The translations under genes were made by a program, and so were the position numbers. The notes below the pieces were generated by a model that saw only the letters and a list, made by a program, of their open reading frames with translations, ran no database searches and was not told the origin of the DNA. A stretch of DNA of 64,000 nt from UBA5239 sp031548025 (lineage in GTDB: Bacteria; Verrucomicrobiota; Lentisphaeria; Victivallales; Victivallaceae): contig JAVBRM010000049.1 of the NCBI GenBank assembly GCA_031548025.1, forward strand, positions 1 to 64,000. Reading direction: 5' to 3'. Shown in pieces: positions 8,131 to 15,399 of the stretch (position 1 is the first letter of the stretch; every line of letters starts with the position of its first letter).

Positions 8131-9541
8131 AAAAGCGTTCATCCTTTTGGCGGTAAAAAAGATTGTAAGCACAGGCGGGAATCATTTTCCCTTCTGGAGT
8201 CGGCACCTGGTCCGGACAACCACAGACCCGCGAGGCATCGAAATTATCCTCGTCCATATGCGCATGGATATAGATCGAGCGGACAAACTTTTCTGCGCGC
8301 TTCTGCCGCTCAAATTCACCGATGGTCTGCTCCGGGTACAGCTCATTCAGAATTCGGCGAAAAAAGCGGCATTCTTCATCGCGCCCTTCGGCATAAAGAC
8401 GGTCAATCACCGCGCGGAAAATCTGCGATGATTCACCAGCATGCAGCAAGTAACCGCCATGCCCCAGTTTCGACAGTTCATTCTCCGACGCAAAGCGCCG
8501 GAACGGCATCAATTCATCATCGTGTTTCAGTAGCCAGCAATTGCGGTAACACAGGAAATGCGCATCGGGCCGAGGCTGAAAATCCTCCGCCTTCAGCCGT
8601 CCTTTGGAATGTGCGGCAATAATCATTGCGGCCTCGTCCGCCGGTATCTGTTGCGGTTCAGACAAACGACCGCCGCCTTGCCCTGTATACGTGAGCGTCT
8701 GAAAATTCAAGTTCAAGATCAAATCGTTATCCAGCATCATATCGAGCAATTGCCCAGAAAACACCTCGTTGACGCCGCGCGCCAGTACATTGAGCAGTGT
8801 CATTCGGCAGCCGGCTTCGGTCAGGTTGTCAATCGCCTGCCGCTTGATTTCGCCGATGGTGGGCGTGTCGTGAAAAAACCGCAAGGTTTCGTCGTCGAAA
8901 CCATTGACGGAGAGCACTACACACACATTACGTTCTGCCAGTGCCGCACATAGTGCCTTGTCCTGCGCTAGACGGATGCCATTTGAGTTCATGGTGATTC
9001 GCCCGATCTCCGGGCGCTTGCACCGATCAAGCATATTCAGAAGTTCGGGATGTAAAGTTGGCTCGCCGCCGGTGATATTGACCAGATCGACATGTCCGCC
9101 TGCGGCCTGCAGCATGGTATCCAGCGTCCGCAGCATTTCGTCCTCGCTGATGAAATACAGCTTGTCCGGGCGATTATAGGTAAAACAGTGGCGGCAGTGC
9201 ATATTGCAGGCGTTGGTGATCGAAAACACCGGCAAACGGCAGCGCGAAGCGTGCATCCGGCATGGGCCACAGTCGAACGGACAGCCATGGCGAGATGGTT
9301 GCGCGCCGGGGACCGGTGATTCATCCGGCATGCCTTGCCCGAGGCGAAACAAATAGTCCTCTTTGTTGATGGAAATCAAGGTATTGCGTCCCGGACCGCA
9401 TTGCGAACAAATTGATTGCTGGTAAACCCGGTCGTCGCGGAACGTAATCCGGGCCGGAACAATTCGCCGGCAGCTCCGGCACATGCCGCGCACTGTGTCG
9501 AAATAAGTTTCGTCATGCCTTGCCAGTTTGCCGGAGCCCAT
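8120..9541 (-). CDS. Radical SAM enzyme, Tes/MJ0619-like architecture
   Basis: The 473-residue protein has the same modular plan as the one at 4170-5582: N-terminal Cys pairs (21, 24, 45, 48), a GCPFDCGPC block with a later Cys (87, 91, 94, 101), the radical SAM motif CNMHCRHC (112, 116, 119), NITGGEPTL, and a C-terminal segment with SIYIHAHMDEDNFD and ending PEGKMIPACAYN. The latter closely matches the C-terminal signature known from MJ0619/Tes relatives. The start at 9541 follows AGGGGA and lies two bases after the previous stop. It encodes the first radical SAM enzyme of the operon, directly after the fatty-acid-like genes. Confidence 0.86.
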   Translation of the reverse strand: MGSGKLARHDETYFDTVRGMCRSCRRIVPARITFRDDRVYQQSICSQCGPGRNTLISINKEDYLFRLGQGMPDESPVPGAQPSRHGCPFDCGPCRMHASRCRLPVFSITNACNMHCRHCFTYNRPDKLYFISEDEMLRTLDTMLQAAGGHVDLVNITGGEPTLHPELLNMLDRCKRPEIGRITMNSNGIRLAQDKALCAALAERNVCVVLSVNGFDDETLRFFHDTPTIGEIKRQAIDNLTEAGCRMTLLNVLARGVNEVFSGQLLDMMLDNDLILNLNFQTLTYTGQGGGRLSEPQQIPADEAAMIIAAHSKGRLKAEDFQPRPDAHFLCYRNCWLLKHDDELMPFRRFASENELSKLGHGGYLLHAGESSQIFRAVIDRLYAEGRDEECRFFRRILNELYPEQTIGEFERQKRAEKFVRSIYIHAHMDEDNFDASRVCGCPDQVPTPEGKMIPACAYNLFYRQKDERFYVE

Positions 9542-9542
9542 G

Positions 9543-9953
9543 TTAATTTCCCCTGTATAAAGAATTGACAAACGCCTTGCGCTCGCCGGGGTCGTAATAA
9601 TCCGTCAAAGACACTTCGCGGTACTCAGCCCAGCCGCAAACCGAGCCGGAAAACTGTATCCGATTCTGAACCCGGCTGACTTGAATATCCCACACTGAGC
9701 CAGGTCCGTTTTCTTCCGGTAATTGCAGATTTTCAAACGCTGTGATATCGGCCCAGCGTTCAAAATTCGAATCCAGTGCCAACAGATACCCCACGCCCTC
9801 CGCCGCCAGTGCGATTGCCAGCGAAACCGGCGCGGCGGCGTTTTCGCCAAGCATACTTTTCAGCGAATATTCTTCCTGCGAGACTGCGTGGCGAACCGTC
9901 AGGCTTTGCCCGCGTTTCCAGTTTTCGATCCGGTCCACCAAACGGAATTTCAT
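9543..9953 (-). CDS. Degenerate hotdog-fold (FabZ-like) protein
   Basis: The 136-residue product aligns without gaps over its first 60 residues to the FabZ-like protein encoded at 14367-14825: both have a basic start (MKFRLVDRIENWKRGQS against MRFLLLDKITEWKLGES). The catalytic pair is lost, however: His34 corresponds to Met34 and Glu48 to Ala48. It is therefore probably a non-catalytic partner or a binding or shaping subunit for acyl-ACP. The start at 9953 is one base after the SDR stop. The call as a hotdog protein is by comparison with its neighbour. Confidence 0.6.
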   Translation of the reverse strand: MKFRLVDRIENWKRGQSLTVRHAVSQEEYSLKSMLGENAAAPVSLAIALAAEGVGYLLALDSNFERWADITAFENLQLPEENGPGSVWDIQVSRVQNRIQFSGSVCGWAEYREVSLTDYYDPGERKAFVNSLYRGN

Positions 9954-9954
9954 C

Positions 9955-10668
9955 TCAGATTCCCCCGTCGATATTGATGCTCTGTGCGTTGATATAGCTC
10001 GCTTCGTCGCTGAGCAGGAATCCGATGACATTGGCCACCTCCAGCGGCTCGCCGGGACGGTGCGCCTGACAATACTTCAGATATTCGTTCATTTCCGCCT
10101 CCGGTACCATTTTGCCGACTCCGTCGTTGAGCATACCGGGAATGACTTCATTCACGCGAATGTTGTACCGGGCCAATTCGCGGGCCAGCGCAATCGTAAA
10201 GCCGGAAACCCCGGCCTTGGCCGTGGCGTAGTGTACCGGCACTTCCAACAATCTGTGTCCGGCGATGCTGCCGACGTTGATGATAACCCCCGACTTTTGC
10301 CGGATCATCCCGCGCAAAACCGCATGCGTCACCAGAAACATCGTTTTCAAATTGCCGTTAATCACCTTGTCCCAATCCTCTTCTTCCATCAGCGCAAACG
10401 GCAATATCTGGGTCAGTCCGGCATTGTTGACCAGCCCATCGAGCGAGCCGAGCTCCGCTTCCAGCTTTTTCGCCATGGCATTGACGGCGGCCTGATTCAG
10501 CAGATCGGCTTCCAGCGGCAGCGCCCCGGTTTCAGCGGCCAGCGCCTTGGCTTTTTCCGCGCTGCTGCGCCAGGTGAAGGCTACGCGATGATTCAACGCG
10601 GTCAGCTTGCGGACAATCGCGCTGCCCAGTGCCCCGGTCCCACCGGTGACGAGTATATTCTTGCTCAT
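9955..10668 (-). CDS. 3-oxoacyl-ACP reductase (FabG-type SDR)
   Basis: Classical short-chain dehydrogenase of 237 residues. It has the NAD(P) loop TGGTGALG, NNAG, the active-site Ser134, Tyr147 and Lys151 (YATAK), and a C-terminal INIDGGI. The likely reaction is NADPH-dependent reduction of a beta-ketoacyl-ACP made by the KS encoded at 12308-13507. It overlaps the ACP gene by four bases (ATGA). It is the second ketoreductase in the operon, so two different chain lengths or oxidation states may be handled. A role on another ketone cannot be excluded. Confidence 0.87.
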   Translation of the reverse strand: MSKNILVTGGTGALGSAIVRKLTALNHRVAFTWRSSAEKAKALAAETGALPLEADLLNQAAVNAMAKKLEAELGSLDGLVNNAGLTQILPFALMEEEDWDKVINGNLKTMFLVTHAVLRGMIRQKSGVIINVGSIAGHRLLEVPVHYATAKAGVSGFTIALARELARYNIRVNEVIPGMLNDGVGKMVPEAEMNEYLKYCQAHRPGEPLEVANVIGFLLSDEASYINAQSINIDGGI

Positions 10669-11066
10669 TTCATGCCCTCTTTTTTCATCATGCGTTCCAC
10701 CAAGCTCACGAAAGTCTCCACCCGGAAAACCCGTGGCAGGTACTTTGCTTCAAGTCCTTCAGTCAGTTCCTCCGCCGGAACTTCCGGCATGGCTGTCCGC
10801 AATTTTCCCAACGCCTCCGGCGTATAAACGCCCTCTACTTCATAAGGAATCTCTCCCAGTTCCGCCTGGGCTTCGCGCTCAATATCGCGTGGATTGATCT
10901 GCAGTTTGAAGCGTTGTTCCAGATGAAAAATCAAATCCAGCAAATCCAGCGAATCAGCGCCGAGATCTCCTACCACTTTGTCGGTAATCTTAATCTCGGC
11001 AGCGTCGATTTCCAGCACTTCAGCCAGCGATGCCGCAACGCCCTTGAATATTTCATCTCGATTCAT
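10665..11066 (-). CDS. Acyl carrier protein with C-terminal extension
   Basis: Phosphopantetheine carrier domain in the first 80 residues with the attachment Ser39 in GADSLD, followed by about 50 extra residues containing a conserved-looking VYTPEALGKL and a helical tail rich in charged residues. Ordinary ACPs are 75-90 residues, so at 133 this one is long; the tail may dock partner enzymes. The start at 11066 (MNRDEIF) overlaps the nitroreductase gene by 14 bases. It is the only carrier in the operon and presumably holds the growing chain through KS, KR and DH steps. Confidence 0.88.
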   Translation of the reverse strand: MNRDEIFKGVAASLAEVLEIDAAEIKITDKVVGDLGADSLDLLDLIFHLEQRFKLQINPRDIEREAQAELGEIPYEVEGVYTPEALGKLRTAMPEVPAEELTEGLEAKYLPRVFRVETFVSLVERMMKKEGMK

Positions 11067-11613
11067 TCGGATACCCCATTGCAATTACTCCATATAAAAT
11101 CCAGCGGCCATTCAGGCTCAATTCTTGTTTTAAAGCTTCTTCGGCAGCCAGTGGACCGGTCATCATGCAACTACCAAGACCGTGATTTTCCGCCGCCAGA
11201 ATCAACTGCTGCGCTGCCATCAATACTGACGCTCCGTTCCCGTGAATCCGTTCCGCAAGCTGATCACCGACCGCTGCTTTCAGAAACTCCGGCGGTCGCC
11301 GCCCCACTAGAAATACCACCAGCGGAGCGTTGGCGAAATGATAAAAATTGTGTGCGTAATCACCGAACTCCTCCCGTACGGCTTCGCTGGTTTCCGCCAG
11401 CAGCAGCCCCCAGCTTTTCCGCACGGAATCCGCCATCCGTTGCAGCATTTCACGGTCCGAAACCGGAATCAGCTTACGGTCATTCTGCCGGTCGCCGGCC
11501 ATGGGCGCTGTCGAGGCTTGGTCGCACAGTTCCTGAAGCAAATCAGTCGATATCGCCCGATCCGAAAACGACCGGATACTGCGGCGTTTATTGATAAGTT
11601 CGGTAAATTCCAT
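11053..11613 (-). CDS. Nitroreductase-family flavoprotein
   Basis: The 186-residue protein shows the nitroreductase family start INKRRSIRSF (FMN-phosphate binding), a PLVVFLVG strand, a middle helix with ASVLMAAQQLILAAENHGLGSC and the ending IAMGYP. These FMN enzymes reduce or dehydrogenate many substrates with NAD(P)H. In a fatty-acid-like operon lacking any FabI, FabK or FabV gene, this may serve as enoyl reductase or as a desaturating oxidase, which is an inference. It is coupled to the upstream KR by a TAATG overlap. Confidence 0.85.
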   Translation of the reverse strand: MEFTELINKRRSIRSFSDRAISTDLLQELCDQASTAPMAGDRQNDRKLIPVSDREMLQRMADSVRKSWGLLLAETSEAVREEFGDYAHNFYHFANAPLVVFLVGRRPPEFLKAAVGDQLAERIHGNGASVLMAAQQLILAAENHGLGSCMMTGPLAAEEALKQELSLNGRWILYGVIAMGYPNESR

Positions 11614-12311
11614 TATCCAAGCCCCATACCGCCATCCACGGCGATTACCTGTCCGTTAATATAAGCGGCGTCTTTGCCAACGAGAAATGCTACTGTTGCC
11701 GCGATTTCGTCCGGCTGGCCGAAGCGCCGGGCGGCAATCCGTTCAAGTAGCGCCTCGCCGTATTCGCGACGGATGGACACAGTCATTTCGCTCTCGACTA
11801 CACCGGGGGCGATAGCATTTACAGTGATGCCGCGCCGCCCCAATTCCAGCGCCAACACGCGAACCATCGCCTCCAGCCCGGCCTTAGTCGAAGCGTAGGC
11901 AATCTCGCCTCGACCGCCGAAACGCGCCGCCACGCTGGATAAATGCACGATCCGGCCATAACGCCCCAGTAACATATATTTACCGGCGGCCCGGCTGTAG
12001 GCAAACGCCGTCATTAGATTCGCATCGAACATTGCGCGCCAGTCGTCCAGCTCCGTCATCAATGCCGGGGATTCACTGACCGCTCCGGCGCAGTTCACCA
12101 ATACGTCAAGCCGCTTTTCCTGTTGATAAATCTCCTCGAATATAGCATCGGCATCCTCCGGGTTCCGGCATTGCCGGGTATGCTCGCCGGGCAGATCCCG
12201 CGAATGCGAAATCCGCCAGACCCTGAACCCATCTTTCTCAAGCCTGTCCGCGACAGCGCTCCCGATACAACCGGAAGCCCCCGTCACCACGGCAATCTGT
12301 TGTTCCGTCAT
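11613..12311 (-). CDS. 3-oxoacyl-ACP reductase (FabG-type SDR)
   Basis: The 232-residue SDR has the cofactor loop TGASGCIG, NCAG, Ser125/126, Tyr139 and Lys143 (YASTK), the C-terminal AIAPGVVESEM and INGQVIAVDGGMG. It is closer to standard FabG than the one at 9955-10668. It should reduce 3-oxoacyl-ACP. It overlaps the KS gene by four bases and the nitroreductase by one, so it is part of the same translationally coupled run. Confidence 0.88.
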   Translation of the reverse strand: MTEQQIAVVTGASGCIGSAVADRLEKDGFRVWRISHSRDLPGEHTRQCRNPEDADAIFEEIYQQEKRLDVLVNCAGAVSESPALMTELDDWRAMFDANLMTAFAYSRAAGKYMLLGRYGRIVHLSSVAARFGGRGEIAYASTKAGLEAMVRVLALELGRRGITVNAIAPGVVESEMTVSIRREYGEALLERIAARRFGQPDEIAATVAFLVGKDAAYINGQVIAVDGGMGLG

Positions 12312-13507
12312 CCTTCATATCTCCTGATAATCAGCGAACCGTTTTGTCCGCCGAATCCGAAACTGTTGGTCAAAATCGTCCGGCCATGCCATTCCCGCGC
12401 CTCTTTGCCGGTGACATGGTTCAGCTCGCAACCGCGCCCGGCCTTTTCCAGCCCGATGTTACACGGCGCACGATGTTCCAGTAACGAATAAATGCAACTG
12501 ATTAGCTCCATAGCTCCCGCTGCTGCGATCAGATGGCCGGTCATGCTTTTGACGGCCACTGCGGGCAGATTCTTAGCGTGATCGCCGAAAACTTTGTGAA
12601 TGGCGGAGCTTTCCACCGGGTCATTCAGCGAAGTACCGGTACCGTGAGTATTGATCAGGTCGATATCTTCCGGCCCCAAACCAGCGTCCTTGAGCGTCAG
12701 GCTCATCGCCCGGATAGCGCCATCACCGGATTCGTCCGGAGCGCTCAGATTACAGGCGTCCAGCGTGGAACCGTAACCGACAATTTCGCCGTAAATTGTT
12801 TTGCCGAATTTCAAAGCATCGTCGAGCGTTTCCAGATAAACCATCCCGGCTCCCTCGCCAAGCACCAGGCCCGAACGCGACGCGTCAAAAGGGCGGCAGC
12901 CATTTGCCGACAGGGCACCCAATTTCTGAAAGCCACCCACTCCAAGCGTATTCAGCATCGAATCAAAGCCGCCAGCCAGCGCCCGGCGGCACTCACCACG
13001 CTGGATCATACCAAACGCATGCCCGACCGTCTGCACCCCCACCGCGCAAGCCGAAACATTGTTCAGGAAGCGCTTCGGTGCACCATAACGCTGAATCAAC
13101 AGCCGTCCGGCGGTATCGAGCGGATACCGGATGTCCGCGTTCAAATGCAGCAGTTCATCAATCGTAATCCGGCATTCGCGCCCAGCCAGCGCCTGAACGC
13201 TGTACACCTCCAAACTACTGCCGATATCCAGCAGCAATTCCGAATCGAAACCGCATTCACCCGCCATGGTCAATGCCTCATTTATCGCCGCCAGTGCAAA
13301 ACCGATTTTCCGGTCGCCCGAATATTGAAATTCCTCCGGCAGATCGTCAACCTCGCCGGCAATCCGTACTTCCAGATTATCCGCCGGAAAACACCGGATC
13401 GGGCCGATCCCGCAACGCCCTTCGCTCAACCCGGCGAAGAACGAATCCTTACCGGTACCAATGGGGCTGACCACCCCGAACCCGGTTATTACTACACGGT
13501 GCGGCAT
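12308..13507 (-). CDS. 3-oxoacyl-ACP synthase (FabF-type KS)
   Basis: The 399-residue condensing enzyme has a complete active site: Cys154 in VSACAVG, His288 in THGTGT, Lys320 and His325 in KSMTGH, plus the closing TNSFGFGGQNGSLI. It condenses malonyl-ACP with an acyl primer. It starts inside the 3' end of the neighbouring KS-like gene (16-base overlap) behind GGAGG, a layout typical of KS/chain-length-factor pairs in aromatic polyketide and aryl polyene clusters. Here the order is partner first, KS second. Confidence 0.92.
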   Translation of the reverse strand: MPHRVVITGFGVVSPIGTGKDSFFAGLSEGRCGIGPIRCFPADNLEVRIAGEVDDLPEEFQYSGDRKIGFALAAINEALTMAGECGFDSELLLDIGSSLEVYSVQALAGRECRITIDELLHLNADIRYPLDTAGRLLIQRYGAPKRFLNNVSACAVGVQTVGHAFGMIQRGECRRALAGGFDSMLNTLGVGGFQKLGALSANGCRPFDASRSGLVLGEGAGMVYLETLDDALKFGKTIYGEIVGYGSTLDACNLSAPDESGDGAIRAMSLTLKDAGLGPEDIDLINTHGTGTSLNDPVESSAIHKVFGDHAKNLPAVAVKSMTGHLIAAAGAMELISCIYSLLEHRAPCNIGLEKAGRGCELNHVTGKEAREWHGRTILTNSFGFGGQNGSLIIRRYEG

Positions 13508-14367
13508 GGTTCCACCTCCATCGTCAGAGTTTGCCCGAATGCGGAAATCCGCCCCGGCAGATCAACACCCCGAGCCATCAGGGCCAGTTGCAGCAGCGGA
13601 GCCGCCGCAATCGTTCGCCCGAAGCGGACGGCCAACGGATCAACAAACGCCTCGCCAGTATACGATACATCGCAATTTTTGAACAACGTCTGCCCCGACT
13701 TCGATGAGAGGAATAAGGCGACCCCGGCGGAGTTGACGACTTCGCCCGGAGCCAGTAAATTGTTTTCCCGCAAATAGGCCAAATTCGCCGGATGCGATGA
13801 AAAATCCCCGGCCAATAGTAATGCCCCCTCTGCTTCGCCGTAACGAATCGCTCGGTACGCCTCGAAAACGGCATTCATCCCTTGATCTTCGAACGGATTG
13901 AACAGCAGGTTCGGCCCTTTGATTTTATGCATGATGCTGACGATACAGCCCGGCATATTGGCCAATACTTTGAAGCTCATCAGCGGATTGATCACCGCCA
14001 AGCCCTCCCGGTTAAAGCGCGATAGGTCCAGTTTGCCGTTTTCATCCGCGGAAGCGTGCAGCGCCGCCATGCTCTCTTCGATATTCCCGGCGGCCAGCCC
14101 AGTCGCGGCATAGAGCCCGACCCGATTCGGATCGTAACTCGAAATATTTGCTTGAGCCAATGCCTCATTCGCGGCCAACGCCATCAGCAACGCTCCGGAA
14201 GACATGTATTTGACCATCCGCCGGGCGTTCAACCGCTGCGCAGCCTCTTCCAAATCAGGTGCAATATCCACAGTGACCGGCCCGGCAAAACCCAGATGTT
14301 CGGTTACATTCCAACCCACGCCGGAAACCATGCCGATTCCTGAGATGTAAACCGGATATTCGGGCAT
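13492..14367 (-). CDS. KS-like protein lacking the catalytic Cys (chain-length-factor-like)
   Basis: The 291-residue protein has the KS N-terminus (ISGIGMVSGVGWN) and the middle helix that should follow the nucleophile, but the site reads NPFEDQGMNAV with no Cys, and the C-terminal half that would carry the two His is missing or unrecognisable. Normal KS proteins have about 410 residues. It may form a heterodimer with the KS encoded downstream, as KS-beta does. The start at 14367 overlaps the dehydratase stop by one base (TAATG) with GAGGGGAG upstream. Confidence 0.75.
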   Translation of the reverse strand: MPEYPVYISGIGMVSGVGWNVTEHLGFAGPVTVDIAPDLEEAAQRLNARRMVKYMSSGALLMALAANEALAQANISSYDPNRVGLYAATGLAAGNIEESMAALHASADENGKLDLSRFNREGLAVINPLMSFKVLANMPGCIVSIMHKIKGPNLLFNPFEDQGMNAVFEAYRAIRYGEAEGALLLAGDFSSHPANLAYLRENNLLAPGEVVNSAGVALFLSSKSGQTLFKNCDVSYTGEAFVDPLAVRFGRTIAAAPLLQLALMARGVDLPGRISAFGQTLTMEVEPCRTV

Positions 14368-14825
14368 TACTTCACTCCCCTCAGCCACAGCGCCAGCGTC
14401 TCGGCCCGGCGGGCTTCCAATACCGGTTCATTGAATTCATGGAAGGAAAATACCAGTGACCCCTCGGCGATCTCATCATCGCCACGCCGGGCATGTACTT
14501 TGCAGCGGCCGCCAAGCTCGTTCAACGAAATGATTTCAGCATGGTAACTCAACGAATCCCCCGGATACGCCGCATTACGGAATTTCATCTTCTCAACGAT
14601 GCTCATCAATGCCTTGACCTTGATGCCCGGTTCGACTTTGGCGCTCTCCTCCAGCAGGATACCGGCGAGCTGCGCCATACCTTCGATCAACAACACGCCG
14701 GGCATGATCGGTTTGCGCGGGAAGTGATCGTCAAAATAATCTTCGCTCAAAGCAATGTTCTTTATCGCGGAAGCACTCTCGCCAAGCTTCCATTCCGTAA
14801 TCTTGTCAAGCAATAAAAACCGCAT
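14367..14825 (-). CDS. FabZ-like 3-hydroxyacyl-ACP dehydratase
   Basis: The 152-residue hotdog protein has the FabZ signature HFPRKPIMPGVLLIEGMAQ with catalytic His34 and Glu48. It should dehydrate 3-hydroxyacyl-ACP to trans-2-enoyl-ACP. It is the first gene of the operon; the ATG at 14825 follows AAGGA by 8 bases (a GTG sits just before). The 260 bases upstream separate it from a co-oriented tRNA-Arg gene and hold a weak TTGTTT-N17-TATGGT promoter candidate. Confidence 0.88.
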   Translation of the reverse strand: MRFLLLDKITEWKLGESASAIKNIALSEDYFDDHFPRKPIMPGVLLIEGMAQLAGILLEESAKVEPGIKVKALMSIVEKMKFRNAAYPGDSLSYHAEIISLNELGGRCKVHARRGDDEIAEGSLVFSFHEFNEPVLEARRAETLALWLRGVK

Positions 14826-15085
14826 CACCGCATTCCTTACACTGATTTGCCCTTACCATAACACAGTTTCGCTCAAAAAACAAACGGTATTATTCGCTCT
14901 CTCTATGATTATTGGATACTTGGAAGACGTATTATATTGGACATCAACTCCAACTCAGACTTGGAAAAAAAATTTAGCAATTCGACATAAGCCTGCATGG
15001 CGGCTTGAGGTTAAATGTGGTAAAAATGGATTTGAAATAAAAAATCAGGCAACATTTGTAAGCTCCTGATTATGAGTAGTTAAGA
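14826..15085. other. Intergenic region upstream of the radical SAM/FAS operon
   Basis: The 260 bases hold a weak promoter candidate on the minus strand close to the operon start. On the plus strand a 54-codon open frame (14905-15069, starting MIIGYLEDVLYW) is AT-rich with codon use unlike the flanking operon; it may be the end of a lost accessory gene next to the tRNA, or noise. No recognisable domain is seen. Confidence 0.3.
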
Positions 15086-15162
15086 TGGTATACCCGAAGG
15101 GACTTGAACCCCTAACCTTCTGGTCCGTAGCCAGACGCTCTATCCAATTGAGCTACGGGTAC
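15086..15162 (-). tRNA. tRNA-Arg (ACG)
   Basis: A 77-base cloverleaf on the minus strand has acceptor strands GTACCCG and CGGGTAT, D-arm GCTCAATTGGATAGAGC, anticodon stem TCTGG/CCAGA with loop CTACGGA (anticodon ACG), T-arm AGGGGTTCAAGTCCCTT and an encoded CCA end at 15086. The ACG anticodon reads CGN codons after deamination to inosine. Confidence 0.95.
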
Positions 15163-15287
15163 ACATTAACAACTTTGTAGTACTTTGACTGTACTATCTC
15201 GTTGATGAGTTATTAATATAATCTGCTAATGAAATTTGTCCAATCAAAATTTTACTTTTTTTGATATTTTTTATCTTTCGTCTTTTC

Positions 15288-15326
15288 TTGCTTTTTTGAG
15301 AATTGGCTATTGCTTTTTGAGAATTT
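15288..15326. repeat. Tandem 17-bp direct repeat upstream of LacI gene
   Basis: TTGCTTTTTTGAGAATT (15288-15304) and TTGCTTTTTGAGAATTT (15310-15326) repeat with a 22-bp period. The second copy supplies the -35 box of the LacI gene promoter, so the pair may be a regulator site. Confidence 0.45.
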
Positions 15327-15337
15327 TCTTGTATAAT
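15310..15337 (+). promoter_or_regulatory. Promoter of the LacI-family regulator gene
   Basis: TTGCTT (15310-15315) and a perfect TATAAT (15332-15337) are 16 bases apart in AT-rich DNA, giving a transcription start near 15344 and a leader of about 55 bases. Confidence 0.55.
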
Positions 15338-15345
15338 AGATATTG

Positions 15346-15396
15346 AAATAACGTTTAAGCAGATTGTTTGAGCACAAAAGAAATAACGATTAAGCA
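15346..15396. promoter_or_regulatory. Paired 16-bp direct repeats, candidate operator
   Basis: AAATAACGTTTAAGCA (15346-15361) and AAATAACGATTAAGCA (15381-15396) differ by one base and start 35 bp apart, between the predicted transcription start and the LacI start codon. The core AACGTT is palindromic in the first copy. Position and spacing fit autoregulation by the LacI-family protein. Confidence 0.5.
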
Positions 15397-15399
15397 AAA

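Noticed and set aside
2030..14825. Ladderane or aryl polyene biosynthesis cluster
   Set aside because: Some gene families overlap (ACP, KS, KR, DH, radical SAM), but the two Tes-like proteins, the desulfurase-rhodanese fusion and the ICMT-type gene do not fit a described set, and no acyltransferase or exporter typical of aryl polyene clusters is present. I leave the product open.
14755..15069. Plus-strand open frame of 104 codons between the FabZ-like gene and tRNA-Arg
   Set aside because: It starts inside the FabZ-like gene on the other strand, has no ribosome site and no family. The final 54 codons are noted only as a possible relic.
15194..15397. Minus-strand open frame of 67 codons in front of the LacI gene
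   Set aside because: It is AT-rich and low in complexity, and overlaps the promoter and repeats of the LacI gene; no ribosome site.
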